Part shown: one piece after another, positions 48,436 to 56,502 of the stretch
Position numbering within the stretch: the stretch's first letter is position 1
How the letters are laid out: the number at the start of each line of letters is the position of its first letter
NCBI RefSeq assembly: GCF_030295425.1
Contig: NZ_AP027081.1
Coordinates: forward strand, 1,798,001 to 1,862,000
Source: Mesoterricola sediminis
GTDB lineage: Bacteria; Acidobacteriota; Holophagae; Holophagales; Holophagaceae
DNA: 64,000 bases
Reading direction: 5' to 3'
The notes under the pieces: generated by a model
Seen by the model: only the letters and a program-made list of their open reading frames with translations
Databases searched by the model: none
Told to the model about the DNA's origin: nothing
Made by a program: the position numbers and the translations under genes

Positions 48436-48531
48436 GGTGCGATTCTCCTGAATGATGGCGTGCTTCCGGGGCGTCCGGACCGGACCGCCCCGGCTACCAG
48501 GGTGGCACGATCGGAAGCCGGGGGGGTAACC

Positions 48532-49887
48532 CTAGACGGGAAAGGCCGTTGAGCGGCCCAGGCTGTGGTAGGTCCAGCCGGCGCGCCCCATGGCCTCGGG
48601 CCGGAAGAGGTTCCGGCCGTCGAACATGACCTTCTCCTTGAGCCGGCGCCCGGCCTCCTCCAGGTCGACGGAGGCGTACTGGGGCCACTCGGTGGCCACG
48701 AGCAGCGCGTCGGCGCCGTCGCAGGCGGCGAGGAAGTCCTCGGCGTAGGCGACCCGGTCGCCGATCTTGGCGCGGACGTTGGGCATCGCCTCGAAGTCGT
48801 GGACCACCACCTCGGCGCCCAGGGAGAGGAGGCTGTCGATGAGCTCCAGGGACATGGCCTCGCGGATGTCGTCGGTGTGGGCCTTGAAGGCCAGGCCCCA
48901 CAGGGCGAACCTGCGGCCCGCGAGGGCGGCGGGATCACCGGCCTCGCAGCCGTAGTGGCTCTTCACCTTGAGGGCGAGGACCTGCTTCTGGTGGCGGTTG
49001 GCCTCGACCGTGGCCTCGAGGGCCCGCAGGGGCCTGCCGTTCTCGCGGCCCACCTTGAGCAGGGCCTGGAGATCCTTGGGGAAGCAGGAGCCGCCGAAGC
49101 CGGGGCCGGGGTTGAGGAAGTACTTGCCGATGCGGTGGTCGCTGCCGATGCCGTTCTTCACGTATTCCACATTGGCGCCGACCCGCTCGCAGAGGCCCGC
49201 GATCTCGTTGATGAAGCTGATGCGCAGGGCCAGCATGGCGTTGGCCGCGTACTTGGTCAGCTCGGCGCTGGGCGGATCCATGCGGAGCCACTGGCCCTTG
49301 CTTGCCTGGAGGAAGGGATCGTAGAGGCCGCGCATGATCTTCTCGGCGTGGTCCGTGCGGCAGCCGATGACGACGCGGTCGGGACGGAGGAAGTCGTCGA
49401 TGGCGCAGCCCTCGCGGAGGAACTCGGGGTTGGAGACCACCTCGAAGGCGCGGTCGGTGCGGGCGGCGATGGCCGCGGTGACCCGGGCGGCGGTGCCCAC
49501 GGGCACCGTGCTCTTGTCCACCACGACGAGGGGCGCCGCGCCGGCGGGACGGAGGGCCATGGCTTCGCCGATGGCCCCGGCCACGGCCAGGACGTACTGG
49601 AGGTCCGCGCTGCCGTCCTCGCTCTGGGGCGTGCCCACGCAGATGAAGGCCGCGTCGGCCTGCGCGATGCCGTCGCGGATGTCGAGGCTGAAGGCGAGCG
49701 TGCCCGAGGCCTGGTGCTTCGCCAGCAGGTCGTCGAGCCCGGGCTCGTAGATGGGGGAGATGCCTTTGCGGATCTTGTCGATCTTGGCCTGGTCCGTGTC
49801 GATGCCCAGCACCTTGTGCCCGGCCTCCGCGAAGCCGGCCGCGGCCACCAGGCCCACGTACCCCGTACCGATGACTAGAACATGCAT
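48532..49887 (-). CDS. ugd: UDP-glucose 6-dehydrogenase
   Basis: The enzyme oxidises UDP-glucose to UDP-glucuronate with two NAD+, feeding exopolysaccharide or LPS sugar pathways. The 451 residues show the NAD site MHVLVIGTGYVGLVAAAGFAE at the start, DKSTVPVGTA, SNPEFLREGCAIDDF, AELTKYAANAMLALRI, the catalytic Cys in GPGFGGSCFPKDL, and FKAHTDDIREA. The ATG at 49887 is chosen because GAGGGA stands just upstream and the Rossmann motif begins there; the frame runs open to 49950. TACAAT at 49937-49932 (minus strand) may be its -10 box. Confidence 0.95.
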   Translation of the reverse strand: MHVLVIGTGYVGLVAAAGFAEAGHKVLGIDTDQAKIDKIRKGISPIYEPGLDDLLAKHQASGTLAFSLDIRDGIAQADAAFICVGTPQSEDGSADLQYVLAVAGAIGEAMALRPAGAAPLVVVDKSTVPVGTAARVTAAIAARTDRAFEVVSNPEFLREGCAIDDFLRPDRVVIGCRTDHAEKIMRGLYDPFLQASKGQWLRMDPPSAELTKYAANAMLALRISFINEIAGLCERVGANVEYVKNGIGSDHRIGKYFLNPGPGFGGSCFPKDLQALLKVGRENGRPLRALEATVEANRHQKQVLALKVKSHYGCEAGDPAALAGRRFALWGLAFKAHTDDIREAMSLELIDSLLSLGAEVVVHDFEAMPNVRAKIGDRVAYAEDFLAACDGADALLVATEWPQYASVDLEEAGRRLKEKVMFDGRNLFRPEAMGRAGWTYHSLGRSTAFPV

Positions 49888-49968
49888 GGAGATCCCTCGC
49901 AAATCCGTGGCGCTATCAAAGCGATACAGGGATTGTAGACGGTTTCCCATCGGCGGCGCGAGCCTTGA

Positions 49969-49990
49969 TAGAATTGCGGTGAGGAGGAGA
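49969..49990 (+). promoter_or_regulatory. candidate -10 box and SD of tolQ
   Basis: TAGAAT at 49969-49974 is followed within 10 bp by GAGGAGGAGA, a very strong SD, then the ATG at 49992. The implied leader is about 11 nt. No clear -35 box. Confidence 0.35.
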
Positions 49991-49991
49991 C

Positions 49992-50693
49992 ATGCCGTAC
50001 GTGGGCCTCATGGCGGGACAAGGCGTCAATCTTTGGGAGGTGGTGCTCCATTCCGGGACGGTGGCCCGGGCCGTGCTCCTGATCCTGTGCGCCTTTTCCG
50101 TGACCAGCTGGGTGATCATCGTGCAGAAGGGCCTCCTCCTGTCCCGGAGCGGCCGCGCCACGGAGCACTTCCGGAGCGTGTTCCGCAAGGCCACCGACTG
50201 GAGGGAGCTCAAGCAGCGCAGCGGGGAGTTCGCCATGAGCCCGCTGGTGGGCCTCTTCACCGCGGGCTTCTCCGAGGTCACCTACCAGCTCCGGCCAGGC
50301 GCCGGGACCCAGGGCGGCCGGCCCCAGATCAAGAGCATGGAGGCCGTGGAGCGCTGCCTGCAGCGCGCCTCCGTCGTGGAGATGGGCCGCATGGAGACCT
50401 ACCTGGGCATCCTCGCCACGATCGCGGCCGTGAGCCCCTTCGTGGGCCTGTTCGGGACCGTGTGGGGCATCATCGACGCCTTCCACGGGATCGGCATGGC
50501 CGGCAACGCCAGCCTCGCCACCGTCGCCCCCGGCATCTCGGAGGCCCTGGTGGCCACCGCCCTGGGCCTGGTGGCCGCCATCCCGGCCCTGATGGCCTAC
50601 AACTTCTTCCAGGGCCAGCTCAAGCACTGGCAGACCGAGCTGGATGACTTCGCCCTGGAGTTCATCAGCCTCTCCGAGCGCAACTTCACCTGA
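49992..50693 (+). CDS. tolQ: MotA/TolQ/ExbB proton-channel family protein
   Basis: The 233-residue protein has three membrane helices: ARAVLLILCAFSVTSWVIIV near the N-terminus, and the conserved pair TYLGILATIAAVSPFVGLFGTVWGI and GISEALVATALGLVAAIPALMAYN, which form the proton channel in TolQ/ExbB pentamers. With TolR it energises TolA to keep the outer membrane attached during division. TolQ rather than ExbB is chosen from length and the N-terminal layout, with moderate confidence. No tolR/exbD, tolA, tolB or pal follows. Its stop overlaps the next start (TGATG). Confidence 0.88.
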   Translation: MPYVGLMAGQGVNLWEVVLHSGTVARAVLLILCAFSVTSWVIIVQKGLLLSRSGRATEHFRSVFRKATDWRELKQRSGEFAMSPLVGLFTAGFSEVTYQLRPGAGTQGGRPQIKSMEAVERCLQRASVVEMGRMETYLGILATIAAVSPFVGLFGTVWGIIDAFHGIGMAGNASLATVAPGISEALVATALGLVAAIPALMAYNFFQGQLKHWQTELDDFALEFISLSERNFT

Positions 50694-51478
50694 TGGCCTG
50701 CGGCGCCCGGACCCCCGTGCTCTGGCAGCCCCAGCCCCGGCTGCCGCTGCCGGTGGCGCGCTTCCTGGGGGCCCGCCTCCACGCGGCCCTCGAGAATCCC
50801 GCCGACCGGGCCCTCCTGGCCTGGCCCGCCATCCTGGGGGCCCCGGCCCTGCGGGCGGCTCATCCCGGCGGCCTCCCGGAGGCCCTGCTCCTGGAGCAGG
50901 CCGCGCCGATGCTCGTCGGAACCGGCCAGTCGCCTGAAGACGCCTGGCGGCGGGCCACCGCCTGTTTCCCGGACACCGGCGACAAGGGCCCCGACGGCTG
51001 GGTGCCCCACCGCCTCTGGGACCCCCTCGCCTCCCTCGTCAGCCTGCGCTGCGGCGTCACCCTCCTGGCCCTCCTGGGCCTGCCGGGGGACGCGCGGTGG
51101 CGGGTGGCGGCCGGGGCCTCCCTCTTCAACGCGGCCCTCTTCCACGAGGCCCACGACGCCCTCGAGCCCCTCTGGATGGAGGCGGAGGGACCCCTGCGGC
51201 GCACCTTGCAGGGGCTCATCCTCATGGCCGGGGGGTACCACCACATGCAGATCCAGAACGCCCCGGGCATGGCCGGCCTGTGGGAGGACGCCCAGGCGGC
51301 CCTCGAGGCCTCCGGCGGGGAGGTCCGGGGCCCCTGGGGGACCCTGCGGTTCGACGAGGCCCTCGCGGGTCTCCAGGTCCGCCTGGATGCGCTGGACGAC
51401 GGTACCGGGGAGCGTTCCCCGGAACCACCTTGGGACCGGCTCTGGAGCCTGGACCGGCCCGAATGGGAGCTGATGTGA
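50693..51478 (+). CDS. DUF309 domain protein
   Basis: A 261-residue protein; residues about 140-210 match DUF309 (SLFNAALFHEAHDALEPLW, LQGLILMAGGYHHMQ), a small helical domain with conserved His and Glu of unknown activity. The N-terminal about 130 residues are not recognised. ATG at 50693 shares a base with the tolQ stop, and the stop overlaps the nadB GTG, so it is coupled on both sides. Nothing in the sequence links it to NAD synthesis beyond position. Confidence 0.8.
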   Translation: MACGARTPVLWQPQPRLPLPVARFLGARLHAALENPADRALLAWPAILGAPALRAAHPGGLPEALLLEQAAPMLVGTGQSPEDAWRRATACFPDTGDKGPDGWVPHRLWDPLASLVSLRCGVTLLALLGLPGDARWRVAAGASLFNAALFHEAHDALEPLWMEAEGPLRRTLQGLILMAGGYHHMQIQNAPGMAGLWEDAQAALEASGGEVRGPWGTLRFDEALAGLQVRLDALDDGTGERSPEPPWDRLWSLDRPEWELM

Positions 51479-53043
51479 TCTCGTGCGACGTTCTGGTCCT
51501 GGGCGGCGGCATCGCCGGATGTTCCGCGGCGCTTCGGGCCGCCGCCGCGGGGGCCTCGGTGGTGCTGGTCGCCAAGGACGCCCTCGGCGAATCCAACACC
51601 GCCTACGCCCAGGGCGGCATCATCGGCATGCCGCCGCCCGAGGCCAGCGATTCCCCGGCCCTCCTCGCCTCCGACATCGAGGCCGCCGGCGCCGGGCTCT
51701 GCCGCCCCGAGGCGGTGGCCCTCCTCGCGGCGGAAGGCCCGCGCCTGTGCCGCGACTTCCTCTGGCGGGAGGTGGGGGTCCCCTTCGACCACACCGGGAG
51801 CCCCGAGCCGGACTCCACCGCCGAGGCGGCCCACAGCGCCCGGCGGATCTGGCACGTGAAGGACGCCACGGGCCGCGCCATCCAGGGCGCCCTCACCGCG
51901 AAGGTGAAGGCCCACCCGGGCATCCGGATCCTCGAGGAGCACGCCCTCGTGGACCTGCTCACGGTCCCCCACCACAGCCGCGACCCCCGGCGCGTCTACG
52001 ATCCCATCCAGGTGTGGGGCGCCTACGTGCTCAGCCCCGGGCGGGACGTCCTCATGTGCCTGGCGCGGCGCACCATCCTCGCCACCGGCGGCCTGGGCTA
52101 CCTCTACCTGCACACCAGCAACCCGGCCTCGGCCACCGGGGACGGCCTCGCCGCCGCCTACCGGGCCCACGCCCGCATCGTCAACTGCGAGTACGTGCAG
52201 TTCCATCCCACCACCCTCTTCGTGCCCGGCCGGCCCCGGACCCTCCTGACGGAGGCCCTGCGGGGCGAGGGCGCGCGGCTCATCAACCGGAAGGGCGAGC
52301 GGTTCATGGAACGCTACGCCCCCGACCGGCTGGAACTGGCGCCCCGCGACGTGGTGAGCCGGGCGATCTTCCAGGAGATGGCCGCCACGGGCGAGCCGAG
52401 CATGTTCCTGGACCTGGAGCCCCTGAAGACCCGCCTGGACCTGGAGGCCCGCTTCCCCACCGTCCTGGAGACCTGCCGCAAGGCCGGCCTGGAGCCCACC
52501 GCCCAGCCCATTCCCGTGGTGCCCGCCGCCCACTACTTCTGTGGCGGCGTCGCCGTGGACCTGGAGGGGCGGGCCAGCCTGCCGGGCCTCTTCGCCGTGG
52601 GCGAGGTCTCCTGCACGGGGGTGCACGGGGCCAACCGCCTCGCCTCCGCCTCCCTCCTCGAGGGCCTGGTCTGGGGCGTCCGGGCGGGCGACGCCTGCGC
52701 CCGGGAGGCCACCGGGGTCCAGCTGCCCGATCCGGACGATTTCGCCCCCTGGAAGCACGCCACCGGCGCCCCCGAGCCCGACCCGCTCCTGGTGGAGCAG
52801 GACTGGACCAGCATCCGCACCACCCTCTGGAACTACGCCGGCATCGTGCGCACCCGCGAGCGGCTGCTCCGGGGCCGGGGGGACATGGGCTACCTCTATC
52901 ACCGCCTGGAGGCCTTCTACCGCGCGGCCCCGCTCTCGCGGACCCTGCTGGAACTGCGCAGCGGCATCATCTGCGCGCGCCTCATCATGAAGGCGGCCCT
53001 CCAGAATCCGGAATCGCGCGGTTGCCACTACCGGCTGGACTGA
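51475..53043 (+). CDS. nadB: L-aspartate oxidase
   Basis: NadB oxidises L-aspartate to iminoaspartate, the first step of de novo NAD synthesis, with FAD. The 522 residues show the FAD site VLVLGGGIAGCSAALRAA, NTAYAQGGI, HSARRIWHVKDATGR, TILATGGLGYLY, TGDGLAAAYRAHA, EYVQFHPTT, HYFCGGVAVD and GANRLASASLLEGLVWG. GTG at 51475 is chosen because GGGAG ends 5 nt upstream and it overlaps the previous stop (GTGA); ATG at 51463 is an alternative four codons longer. nadA and nadC are not adjacent. Confidence 0.94.
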   Translation: MISCDVLVLGGGIAGCSAALRAAAAGASVVLVAKDALGESNTAYAQGGIIGMPPPEASDSPALLASDIEAAGAGLCRPEAVALLAAEGPRLCRDFLWREVGVPFDHTGSPEPDSTAEAAHSARRIWHVKDATGRAIQGALTAKVKAHPGIRILEEHALVDLLTVPHHSRDPRRVYDPIQVWGAYVLSPGRDVLMCLARRTILATGGLGYLYLHTSNPASATGDGLAAAYRAHARIVNCEYVQFHPTTLFVPGRPRTLLTEALRGEGARLINRKGERFMERYAPDRLELAPRDVVSRAIFQEMAATGEPSMFLDLEPLKTRLDLEARFPTVLETCRKAGLEPTAQPIPVVPAAHYFCGGVAVDLEGRASLPGLFAVGEVSCTGVHGANRLASASLLEGLVWGVRAGDACAREATGVQLPDPDDFAPWKHATGAPEPDPLLVEQDWTSIRTTLWNYAGIVRTRERLLRGRGDMGYLYHRLEAFYRAAPLSRTLLELRSGIICARLIMKAALQNPESRGCHYRLD

Positions 53044-53079
53044 TTCGCGAATCCTTGGTAAATCTGGAGTTTCAACCCA

Positions 53080-53099
53080 GGGGCCCTCGGGTGGGCCCC
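53080..53099 (+). terminator. probable weak terminator between nadB and ileS
   Basis: GGGGCCC and GGGCCCC form a 7-bp stem around TCGGGT, followed by CTTT. It is 37 bp past the nadB stop and 20 bp before the ileS start. Confidence 0.45.
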
Positions 53100-53118
53100 C
53101 TTTGCGCACGAGGGCGCC

Positions 53119-55905
53119 GTGGCCGACTCGACCAGGAAACGCTATCCCGTCTTTCTCCCCCGCACCGATTTCCCCATGAAGGCGGATCTGCCTCAGCGGG
53201 AACCCAAGCGGATCGAGCGCTGGAAGGCCGAAGGCCTCTACGCCCGCATCGAGGCCCGCAAGCGGGCCGATAACGCCGCCGGCCGGGGCCGCGGCCGCCG
53301 CATCCTGCACGACGGGCCGCCCTACGCCAATGGCGCCATCCACATCGGCCACGCCCTCAACAAGATCCTCAAGGACATGGTGGTCAAGTCCCTGTGGCTG
53401 GACGGCTACGAATCCCCCTATGTCCCCGGCTGGGACTGCCACGGCCTTCCCATCGAACACGCGGTGGAGCGGGACCTGGGCCCCAAGCGCCGGGAGATGA
53501 GCCGCTCCGAGTTCCTGTCCCGCTGCCGGGCCTACGCCCAGAAGTGGATCGACAGCCAGCGGGCCGGGTTCCAGCGCCTGGGCGTCCTGGGCGCCTGGGA
53601 CGAGCCCTACATCACCATGAACCCGCGCTACGAGGCCGACGTGGTCCGCCTCCTGGGGCGCCTCTTCGAGTGCGGGGCCGTCACCCGCAAGCTGAAGGTG
53701 GTGCACTGGAGCTACGGCGCCCGCACCGCCCTGGCCGAGGCCGAGGTGGAGTACGCCGACAAGACCAGCCCCGCCATCACCGTCGCCTTCCCCGTGGCCG
53801 ACGCGGAGGCGAAGCGCATGGGCCTGCCCACGCCCCTCTTCCTTCCCATCTGGACCACCACCCCCTGGACCCTGCCCAGCAACCTCGCGATCGCGATGCA
53901 CCCCGACATGGAGTACGCCGTCGTGAAGTCCGGGGACCGCCACTACATCGTCGCCGTGGCCCTCATGGAGGACTTCGGGAAGAAGCTCGGCGCCCCCCTC
54001 CACACCATGGAGACGCGGAAGGGCAAGGAATTCCAGAGCCTGAAGGCCCGCCACTGCTGGCTGGACCGCGAATCCCCCGTGCTCCTGGCCGACTACGTCA
54101 CCGCCGACACCGGCACCGGCCTGGTCCACACCGCCCCCGACCACGGGGTCGACGACTTCAACCTGGCCCACCACCTGGGCCTCCTCCAGCTGGTCGGCCC
54201 CGACGGGCGCTTCACCGCCGACGTCCAGGACCCCGAGCTGGAAGGCAAGAACATCTTCGACACCAACCCCCTCGTCGTGGACCGGCTGAGGGCCGGCGGC
54301 GCCCTCCTCCACGAGGAGAGCCTGACCCACAGCTACCCGCACTGCTGGCGCACCAAGACGCCCATCTTCTTCCGGGCCACGGAGCAGTGGTTCATCATCA
54401 TGGACAACGAGCTCCTGGGGAAGGGCCGCTCCCTGCGCGAGCTGGGCCTCGACGGGGTCGACGGCACCCGCTGGGTGCCCGCCCAGGGCCGCAACCGCAT
54501 CCACGCCATGATCTCCGGCCGTCCCGACTGGTGCATCAGCCGCCAGCGCGCCTGGGGCACCCCCCTCACCGTCCTCCGCTGCACCGAGTGCGGCGAGCCC
54601 CTCGCCGCCCGCGAGATCTTCGAGAAGGCCGCTGAGGCCATCGAGCGCGGGGGCGTCGAGGCCTGGGCCGACCTCCCCCTGGAACAGCTCCGCCCCGCCG
54701 GCGCCGCCTGCGCCAAGTGCGGGTCCGGGTCCTTCCAGAAGGAGACGGACATCCTGGACGTGTGGATCGACTCCGGCGTCAGCGCCGCCGTCGTCTGTGA
54801 CACCCACTCCGAGCTGAGCCGGGAGGACTACGGCAAGTTCATCTACCTGGAGGGCTCCGACCAGCACCGCGGCTGGTTCCACTCCTCCCTCCTCTTCAAC
54901 CTGGCCGCCACCGGCGAGAAGCCCTACGACACCGTCGTGACCCACGGCTTCGTGCTCGACGGCAAGGGCCAGAAGATGAGCAAGAGCCTCGGCAACGTGG
55001 TGGTCCCCGAGGAGGTCATGAAGACCCTCGGCGCCGACATCCTGCGCTGGTGGACGGCCTCGGTGGACTACAACGAGGACGTGCGCATCTCCAAGGAGAT
55101 CCTGGAGCGCTCCGCGGACGCCTACCGGAAGATCCGCAACACCCTGCGCTTCCTCCTGGGCGCCCTCGCCGACTTCGATCCCGCGCGGGACGCGGTGGCC
55201 GAATCCGCCTACGCCCCCCTCGACGCCTGGGTCCTCGGGGCCTTCGGCGACATGGCGGGCCGCGTGGCCGAGGCCTACCGGACCTTCAACTTCATGGAGG
55301 CCGCCCAGACCCTCCACGGCTTCTGCCAGCTGGAGCTCTCGGGCCGCTACTTCGAGATCATCAAGGACCGCCTCTACTGCGACACCGGGGATTCCGCCCG
55401 CCGCCGCAGCTGCCGCACCGCCTGCTGGCGCCTGGCCCAGGGCCTCGCGATCATGCTGGCCCCCGTGCTCAGCTTCACCGCGGACGAGGTCTGGGAGAAC
55501 ATTCCCGGCGCCGAGGGCTCCGTCTTCGAGCAGCGCTTCCCCGAGCCCGCCCCCCATCCCGCCGCCGGGGACTGGGACCGGTTCTGGGAGATCCGCGAGG
55601 CCGTCCAGGCCGCCATGGAGCCCCACCGGGCCGCCAAGACCATCGGCACCAGCCTCGACGCGGCCGTCACCCTGGCCCTCCCCGCCGCGGACGCCGCCCT
55701 CCTGGGCCGCCTCGGCGAGGATCCGGAGGACCTGCTCGTCGTGAGCGGGCTCACCGTGACCGAGGCCCCGGACCTGGAGGTGGCCGTCGCGGCCCACGCC
55801 GGCACCAAGTGCCCCCGCTGCTGGAACCACAAGGGCGGCGCCGGGGAAGGCGAGGACGCCGACCTCTGCCCCCGCTGCGACGCGGCGGTGAAGGCCCAGG
55901 CATGA
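53119..55905 (+). CDS. ileS: isoleucyl-tRNA synthetase
   Basis: The enzyme charges tRNA-Ile. The 928 residues include the class I HIGH motif (residues 75-78, AIHIGHALNK), the editing CP1 domain (TWTLPSNLAI-type WTTTPWTLPSN), GWDCHGLPIE, DVWIDSGVS, KMSKS at 619-623, the anticodon-binding helices and a C-terminal zinc finger (CPRCWNH then CPRCD). This is the bacterial-type IleS. GTG at 53119 has GAGGG 4 nt upstream; YPVFLPRTDFPMKADLPQRE matches the family start. Its stop overlaps lspA (ATGA), a pairing common in many bacteria. Confidence 0.97.
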   Translation: MADSTRKRYPVFLPRTDFPMKADLPQREPKRIERWKAEGLYARIEARKRADNAAGRGRGRRILHDGPPYANGAIHIGHALNKILKDMVVKSLWLDGYESPYVPGWDCHGLPIEHAVERDLGPKRREMSRSEFLSRCRAYAQKWIDSQRAGFQRLGVLGAWDEPYITMNPRYEADVVRLLGRLFECGAVTRKLKVVHWSYGARTALAEAEVEYADKTSPAITVAFPVADAEAKRMGLPTPLFLPIWTTTPWTLPSNLAIAMHPDMEYAVVKSGDRHYIVAVALMEDFGKKLGAPLHTMETRKGKEFQSLKARHCWLDRESPVLLADYVTADTGTGLVHTAPDHGVDDFNLAHHLGLLQLVGPDGRFTADVQDPELEGKNIFDTNPLVVDRLRAGGALLHEESLTHSYPHCWRTKTPIFFRATEQWFIIMDNELLGKGRSLRELGLDGVDGTRWVPAQGRNRIHAMISGRPDWCISRQRAWGTPLTVLRCTECGEPLAAREIFEKAAEAIERGGVEAWADLPLEQLRPAGAACAKCGSGSFQKETDILDVWIDSGVSAAVVCDTHSELSREDYGKFIYLEGSDQHRGWFHSSLLFNLAATGEKPYDTVVTHGFVLDGKGQKMSKSLGNVVVPEEVMKTLGADILRWWTASVDYNEDVRISKEILERSADAYRKIRNTLRFLLGALADFDPARDAVAESAYAPLDAWVLGAFGDMAGRVAEAYRTFNFMEAAQTLHGFCQLELSGRYFEIIKDRLYCDTGDSARRRSCRTACWRLAQGLAIMLAPVLSFTADEVWENIPGAEGSVFEQRFPEPAPHPAAGDWDRFWEIREAVQAAMEPHRAAKTIGTSLDAAVTLALPAADAALLGRLGEDPEDLLVVSGLTVTEAPDLEVAVAAHAGTKCPRCWNHKGGAGEGEDADLCPRCDAAVKAQA

Positions 55906-56405
55906 TCCGGCGCCTTCCCTGGCTGGCCCTCCCGCTGGCGGCCCTGTTCCTGGACTGGGCCTCCAAGGCCTGGATCCTGGCGCACCTGCCCGTGCACGGC
56001 TCCCGCACCGTCATCGAGGGCTTCTTCCACCTCACCCTCGGCTACAACCCGGGCGCCATCTTCGGCACCCTGGCGGGGGCCCCCGGCCCGGTCCGGCAGA
56101 TCCTCTTCACCGTGGCCGGCCTGGGCGCCGTGGGCTACTTCGGCTGGGAGTTCCTCCGGGCCGCCACCCCCACCCTCCACCGGGTGGGCCTCGGCCTCAT
56201 CCTGGGCGGGGCCCTGGGCAACGGCCTGGACCGGTACCTCCGGGGCGCGGTGGTCGACTTCCTCGACTTCGAGTTCTGGGGCTGGCACTACTGGACCTTC
56301 AACCTCGCCGACACCTTCATCGTCTGCGGGGGCCTCCTCCTGGGCCTCGGCCTCCTGAGGGACGCCCTCCGGGCCCGGCGGCCGGAGCCCCCGGAAACGG
56401 TCTGA
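55902..56405 (+). CDS. lspA: lipoprotein signal peptidase
   Basis: LspA (signal peptidase II) removes signal peptides of diacylglyceryl-modified prolipoproteins at the inner membrane. The 167-residue protein has four membrane helices, LDWASKAWILAHLP, LGYNPGAIFGTLAG, and the two catalytic aspartates in LGNGLDRYLRGAVVDFLDF and FNLADTFIV. ATG at 55902 overlaps the ileS TGA. It should process the lipoprotein at 10843 among others. Confidence 0.96.
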   Translation: MIRRLPWLALPLAALFLDWASKAWILAHLPVHGSRTVIEGFFHLTLGYNPGAIFGTLAGAPGPVRQILFTVAGLGAVGYFGWEFLRAATPTLHRVGLGLILGGALGNGLDRYLRGAVVDFLDFEFWGWHYWTFNLADTFIVCGGLLLGLGLLRDALRARRPEPPETV

Positions 56406-56421
56406 TCCATCGCCGGCCATG

Positions 56422-56462
56422 CCGCCCCCGGCCCAGGGAAAAAGCCCCTGGGCCGGGGGCGG
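56422..56462 (+). terminator. 17-bp perfect hairpin after lspA
   Basis: CCGCCCCCGGCCCAGGG at 56422-56438 pairs exactly with 56446-56462 around an AAAAAGC loop, 16 bp after the lspA stop. There is no U-tract; GACCGGTATAAC follows. It very probably ends the ileS-lspA transcript. Confidence 0.65.
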
Positions 56463-56468
56463 GACCGG

Positions 56469-56474
56469 TATAAC
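56469..56474 (+). promoter_or_regulatory. candidate -10 box of the S46 peptidase gene
   Basis: TATAAC (5 of 6) begins 7 bp after the preceding hairpin; transcription from it would start near 56481 and give a 22-nt leader with GGAG at 56493-56496. A -35 box would have to lie inside the hairpin arm. Confidence 0.4.
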
Positions 56475-56502
56475 CTGTTACGAGGTATCCCTGGAGTCCT
56501 TC

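Noticed and set aside
53044-53118. T-box or other tRNA-sensing leader before ileS
   Set aside because: The 75-bp gap is too short and lacks a T-box sequence; a simple GC hairpin with a short T-run explains it.
50860-55830. 1656-codon open frame on the minus strand
   Set aside because: It is antisense to nadB and ileS, which both show full motifs; no start signal and low-complexity composition.
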